NCBI GenBank assembly: GCA_963729115.1
Contig: CAVSMR010000027.1
Span: 693,976-757,975, forward strand
Origin: Actinophytocola sp963729115
Lineage (GTDB): Bacteria > Actinomycetota > Actinomycetes > Mycobacteriales > Pseudonocardiaceae
Direction of reading: 5' to 3'
DNA: 64,000 nucleotides
Of the stretch, positions 61,529-64,000 are shown in pieces. Each line of letters starts with the position of its first letter. Position 1 is the stretch's first letter. The position numbers and the translations under genes are program-made. The notes below the pieces were generated by a model. It did not search any database, had not been told where the DNA came from, and worked only from the letters and a program-made list of their open reading frames with translations.

Positions 61529-63825
61529 GACACCGCCCACTCGACCCAGTCGCGGCCGTCCGCCGACACCGCCACGTTGCGCACCGGGGAGCCGGTGGGC
61601 AACGCGAACAGCACGCACAGCTGCTGCAGTCCGTCCGCATCGGACAGTGAGACGTCGCCGGTGCAGTCGTGTGCGTCCACGTTCGCCGAGGTGGCCTGCT
61701 CGACGGCGGTGCCGCGGTCGTCGCGCAGCACGACGAACAGGCCCGGGATCCGCTCGGCGCCGTCGGCCTTGCGCACCGCCAGCCGGGCCAGCACGCCCCG
61801 GGTGCCGGGCAGCTGGATGGGCTCGCTGGTGAAGTACCGCGACGGGTTCGCCACCAGGTCCACCACCGCCACCTCCGCCCCGGTGCCGCCGTCGTACTCG
61901 GAGACGAAGGCGTGCACCCCGCCGGGCGGCAGCGCGCCGGCCGGCACCTGCTGCGGCGCGCCGTCCACCCGCTGGCCGGTCAGCGGGACCCGGGCGCCCT
62001 CGGTGAGCTGGCTGCTCCCCGGGTAGCGGGTCGCCGCCGTGGCCAGCGCGACCTCGGTGATCGGCGCGGTCCTGCCGACCTCGAACGCCAGGCAGGACTC
62101 GCGGGTCTCGCCGGGGTTCAGCTCGTCCACACCGCCGCGCTCCGGGCAGCCGTCCAGCCGGAAGTTCGGTGCCTGGGTGATCATCAGGCCCCGGTCGTCG
62201 ACGACGAACGTGTTGGCCTCGACGACGCCCGGGTCGGCCTTCTTGTCCTTCGTGCCGGCGCTGATCCGGACCAGGACGAGCCGGTGCGCGTCGTCGACCG
62301 GCACACCGGCCTCGGCCAGCTCCGCGCTCTGCTCCGGGGTGTCGACGAACGCATCCACCCGCCAGGTCAGCGTGGCCCCACCGCTCTCGTACTCCACCGT
62401 CTGTCCCTTTTGGACAACGGGAAGCCGCTCGGTGGACCGGCCCGGCACGGTGATCGGATTGCCGTCGACCGGTGCCGGCAGCGTGAACCGCTCGACGTCC
62501 GCGCCGCCGCCGGCGCCCACGGCCTGCCCGGTCACCCGCTGGTCGTCCCCGAGGCTCACCGTGACGGCCGTGACCAGCGCGGCGGCGGTCAGCCCGGCCG
62601 CGGCGGCCACCCACGGCCAGCGCTTGGCCTGCTGAGGCGCGGGCGGCAGCGGCACCGGGCCGGTCGGCACCGGGTGCACGGCGGTCGGGCCGGTCGGGGG
62701 ATAGCCGGCCACCGTCACCCGCTGGGTGGCGTCCGAATCCACCGGCCCGGTCGGCACCTGACCGTCCTGTTCGGACACCGTCAGCGCGTGGCCACCGAGC
62801 GCCACCACCGACTGCGGCGACTCGTCCAGCCGGATCTGCGCGCCGGTGGCCTCGGCCAGCAGGCTGCCCAGCAGCGGGACCTGGCTGGCACCGCCGACCA
62901 GGTGCACCGCGAGCAGGTCCGCCGGCGCCAGCCCGCAGCCGGTCACCACCTCGGTGAGCAGCTCCACCCCACGGGTCAGGTCGGCGCGCACCAGGTCCTC
63001 GAACTCCGCGCGGGTGAGCAGCCGGTCCGGCAGGTCGCCGGGCAGCGCGATCTCCGCCTGCGGGTGCCGGGAGAGCACCTCCTTGGCCGCCCGCACGTCG
63101 TCGCGGAAGCGCAGCAGCGCGGCCATCTGCTCCGGCCGCGCCCGCTGCTGGTCGTCGAGCAGGCCGGCCAGGGTCGGCTCGCCGGCGCGCACCCAGTCCA
63201 CGATCCGCTGGTCGAGGTCGTCGCCGCCGAGGTCGGGCAGCCCGGCGCAGCCGGCTACGGTCAGCCCGTCGCGCCCGGCCCGGACCACCGCCGCGTCGCA
63301 GGTGCCGCCGCCGAAGTCGAGCACGCCGAGCGCGGCAGTGGTGGGGAAGTCGTTGCGCCCGGCGAACCAGGCGGCCGCGGCCACCGGCTCGGACACCGTG
63401 GACAGCCGGGGCGCGAGGCCCTGCGCGGCGGCCAGCAGCGCGCCGATCCGGGTGGAGCCCCAGTTCGCCGGGTGGGTCAGCACCAGGTGCTGCACCGGCG
63501 AGCCGGCCGTGATCGACGCCTCCTCGACCACCCTGGCCAGCACCGCACGCACCAGCGTGGTCGTCGCCACCACGGCGTCGCCGAGCAGCACGTCCGGCTC
63601 GGCGAGGCGGGACTTCGGGCGTGGCTCGAGCCGGGCCGGCTCGGTGCGGGCCAACCGCAGCGCGTCGGTGCCCACCACCGGCTCGCCCTGCCCGGTCCAG
63701 AACACCGCGGAGGGGAACCACGGGTGCCCGTCGACGGTGACCAGCCGGGCGGGCAGCCCGGGACCGGACACCACGGCGACCGTGTGCGAGGTGCCGAAAT
63801 CCACCGTCGCGATGACCTGACCCAC
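61525..63825 (-). CDS. Membrane-anchored Hsp70-like protein 2
   Basis: 766 aa, intact. ATPase motifs ATVDFGTSHTVAVV (residue 6 on), LGVLDFGGGTCDAAVV (about 162) and VHLVGGASQVPLLG (about 313). A membrane helix WPWVAAAAGLTAAALV (about 397) is followed by a 350-residue outer domain with Cys residues. The GTG at 63825 has GGAGG 5 bases upstream and starts exactly before the Hsp70 motif; the longer frame is not needed. It is a paralogue of the next gene, coupled to it by ATGA. Confidence 0.87.
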   Translation of the reverse strand: MGQVIATVDFGTSHTVAVVSGPGLPARLVTVDGHPWFPSAVFWTGQGEPVVGTDALRLARTEPARLEPRPKSRLAEPDVLLGDAVVATTTLVRAVLARVVEEASITAGSPVQHLVLTHPANWGSTRIGALLAAAQGLAPRLSTVSEPVAAAAWFAGRNDFPTTAALGVLDFGGGTCDAAVVRAGRDGLTVAGCAGLPDLGGDDLDQRIVDWVRAGEPTLAGLLDDQQRARPEQMAALLRFRDDVRAAKEVLSRHPQAEIALPGDLPDRLLTRAEFEDLVRADLTRGVELLTEVVTGCGLAPADLLAVHLVGGASQVPLLGSLLAEATGAQIRLDESPQSVVALGGHALTVSEQDGQVPTGPVDSDATQRVTVAGYPPTGPTAVHPVPTGPVPLPPAPQQAKRWPWVAAAAGLTAAALVTAVTVSLGDDQRVTGQAVGAGGGADVERFTLPAPVDGNPITVPGRSTERLPVVQKGQTVEYESGGATLTWRVDAFVDTPEQSAELAEAGVPVDDAHRLVLVRISAGTKDKKADPGVVEANTFVVDDRGLMITQAPNFRLDGCPERGGVDELNPGETRESCLAFEVGRTAPITEVALATAATRYPGSSQLTEGARVPLTGQRVDGAPQQVPAGALPPGGVHAFVSEYDGGTGAEVAVVDLVANPSRYFTSEPIQLPGTRGVLARLAVRKADGAERIPGLFVVLRDDRGTAVEQATSANVDAHDCTGDVSLSDADGLQQLCVLFALPTGSPVRNVAVSADGRDWVEWAVS

Positions 63826-63842
63826 AACGCCTCCAGACTGGA

Positions 63843-64000
63843 ATGAGCGCCAATTATGACCGCTCGCCCGCCTGCGGCGTTCCGTGCCGTAGAGGATCCC
63901 GCTGGCTGTCGACCGGTACCCGCGACCTCGTCGTCGACCTCGCCGCATCGGCCCTGCGGGCCGACGACCCGCTCATCATGCGCGCGTCGTCCAACGTGGG
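63843..64000 (+). CDS. Possible start of a gene leaving the window
   Basis: An ATG at 63843 opens a frame that stays open to base 64000 (52 codons), with protein-like sequence RWLSTGTRDLVVDLAASAL. It is divergent from the Hsp70 operon with only 17 bp between starts and no ribosome site, so it may be a fragment. Not recognised. Confidence 0.3.
   Translation, partial: MSANYDRSPACGVPCRRGSRWLSTGTRDLVVDLAASALRADDPLIMRASSNV

Noticed and set aside
1..64000. CRISPR arrays, tRNA, rRNA, replication origin
   Set aside because: I looked for spaced short repeats, tRNA-like cloverleafs and origin motifs and saw none.

Overview
This window is very GC-rich DNA from an actinomycete. GTG starts are common, genes are often joined by ATGA or GTGA overlaps, and MbtH/NRPS, Wadjet, F420-type LLM and membrane Hsp70 genes are present. 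A Pseudonocardiales-like filamentous actinomycete is the best guess, not proven.

Layout. (1) 1-4.55 kb: the last two genes (jetC, 5' end cut off by the window; jetD) of a type III Wadjet anti-plasmid system. (2) 4.7-10.3 kb: a patchwork of small genes and debris. It holds an exported protein, an S4 RNA-binding protein, two serine-recombinase fragments, a decayed IS3-family element with its inverted repeats, an unknown 244-aa protein, a V8-like serine protease and a broken DUF72 gene. (3) 10.4-44.3 kb, minus strand: one long, tightly coupled NRPS/PKS operon. In transcript order it reads MbtH; NRPS-A (C, decayed A, T, C, A, two tandem T, E-like); SyrP-like Fe(II)/2OG oxygenase; DUF6817 protein; double ABC exporter; NRPS-B (A-T-C-A-T-C-A-T); PKS-NRPS hybrid (KS-AT-relic-T-Cy-A(Cys)-T); type II thioesterase; MbtH; NRPS-C (C-A-T); M20 amidohydrolase. 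No TE domain is seen in cis. (4) 44.7-45.8 kb: a frameshifted condensation-domain pseudogene and a third recombinase scrap. (5) 45.8-55.9 kb: a compact RiPP locus, the most interesting part of the window. It has a 47-codon precursor gene, a YcaO and TfuA pair (the thioamide-forming combination), two adjacent JmjC/cupin-like proteins of which one has lost its metal-binding His, a third JmjC-like oxygenase, a P450, a CmcI-like methyltransferase, a split transketolase and an MFS exporter. (6) 55.9-64 kb: an LLM oxidoreductase, a gene relic, a hypothetical protein, a VOC protein, RidA, a 50-codon gene, and two membrane-anchored Hsp70-like proteins in tandem.

Working model. NRPS-A, NRPS-B, the PKS-NRPS and NRPS-C assemble a peptide-polyketide containing Ser, a Val-like residue, a malonate unit and a Cys-derived thiazoline, exported by the ABC protein. 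In the RiPP locus, YcaO/TfuA would thioamidate the short hydrophobic C-terminus of the precursor, and the oxygenases, P450, methyltransferase and transketolase would tailor it further before MFS export. No pathway-specific regulator is recognisable in either cluster.

Caution. Three otherwise intact large genes each carry a single one-base indel (about 16.58, 36.87 and 59.92 kb). These may be sequencing errors. All domain and specificity calls were made by eye.
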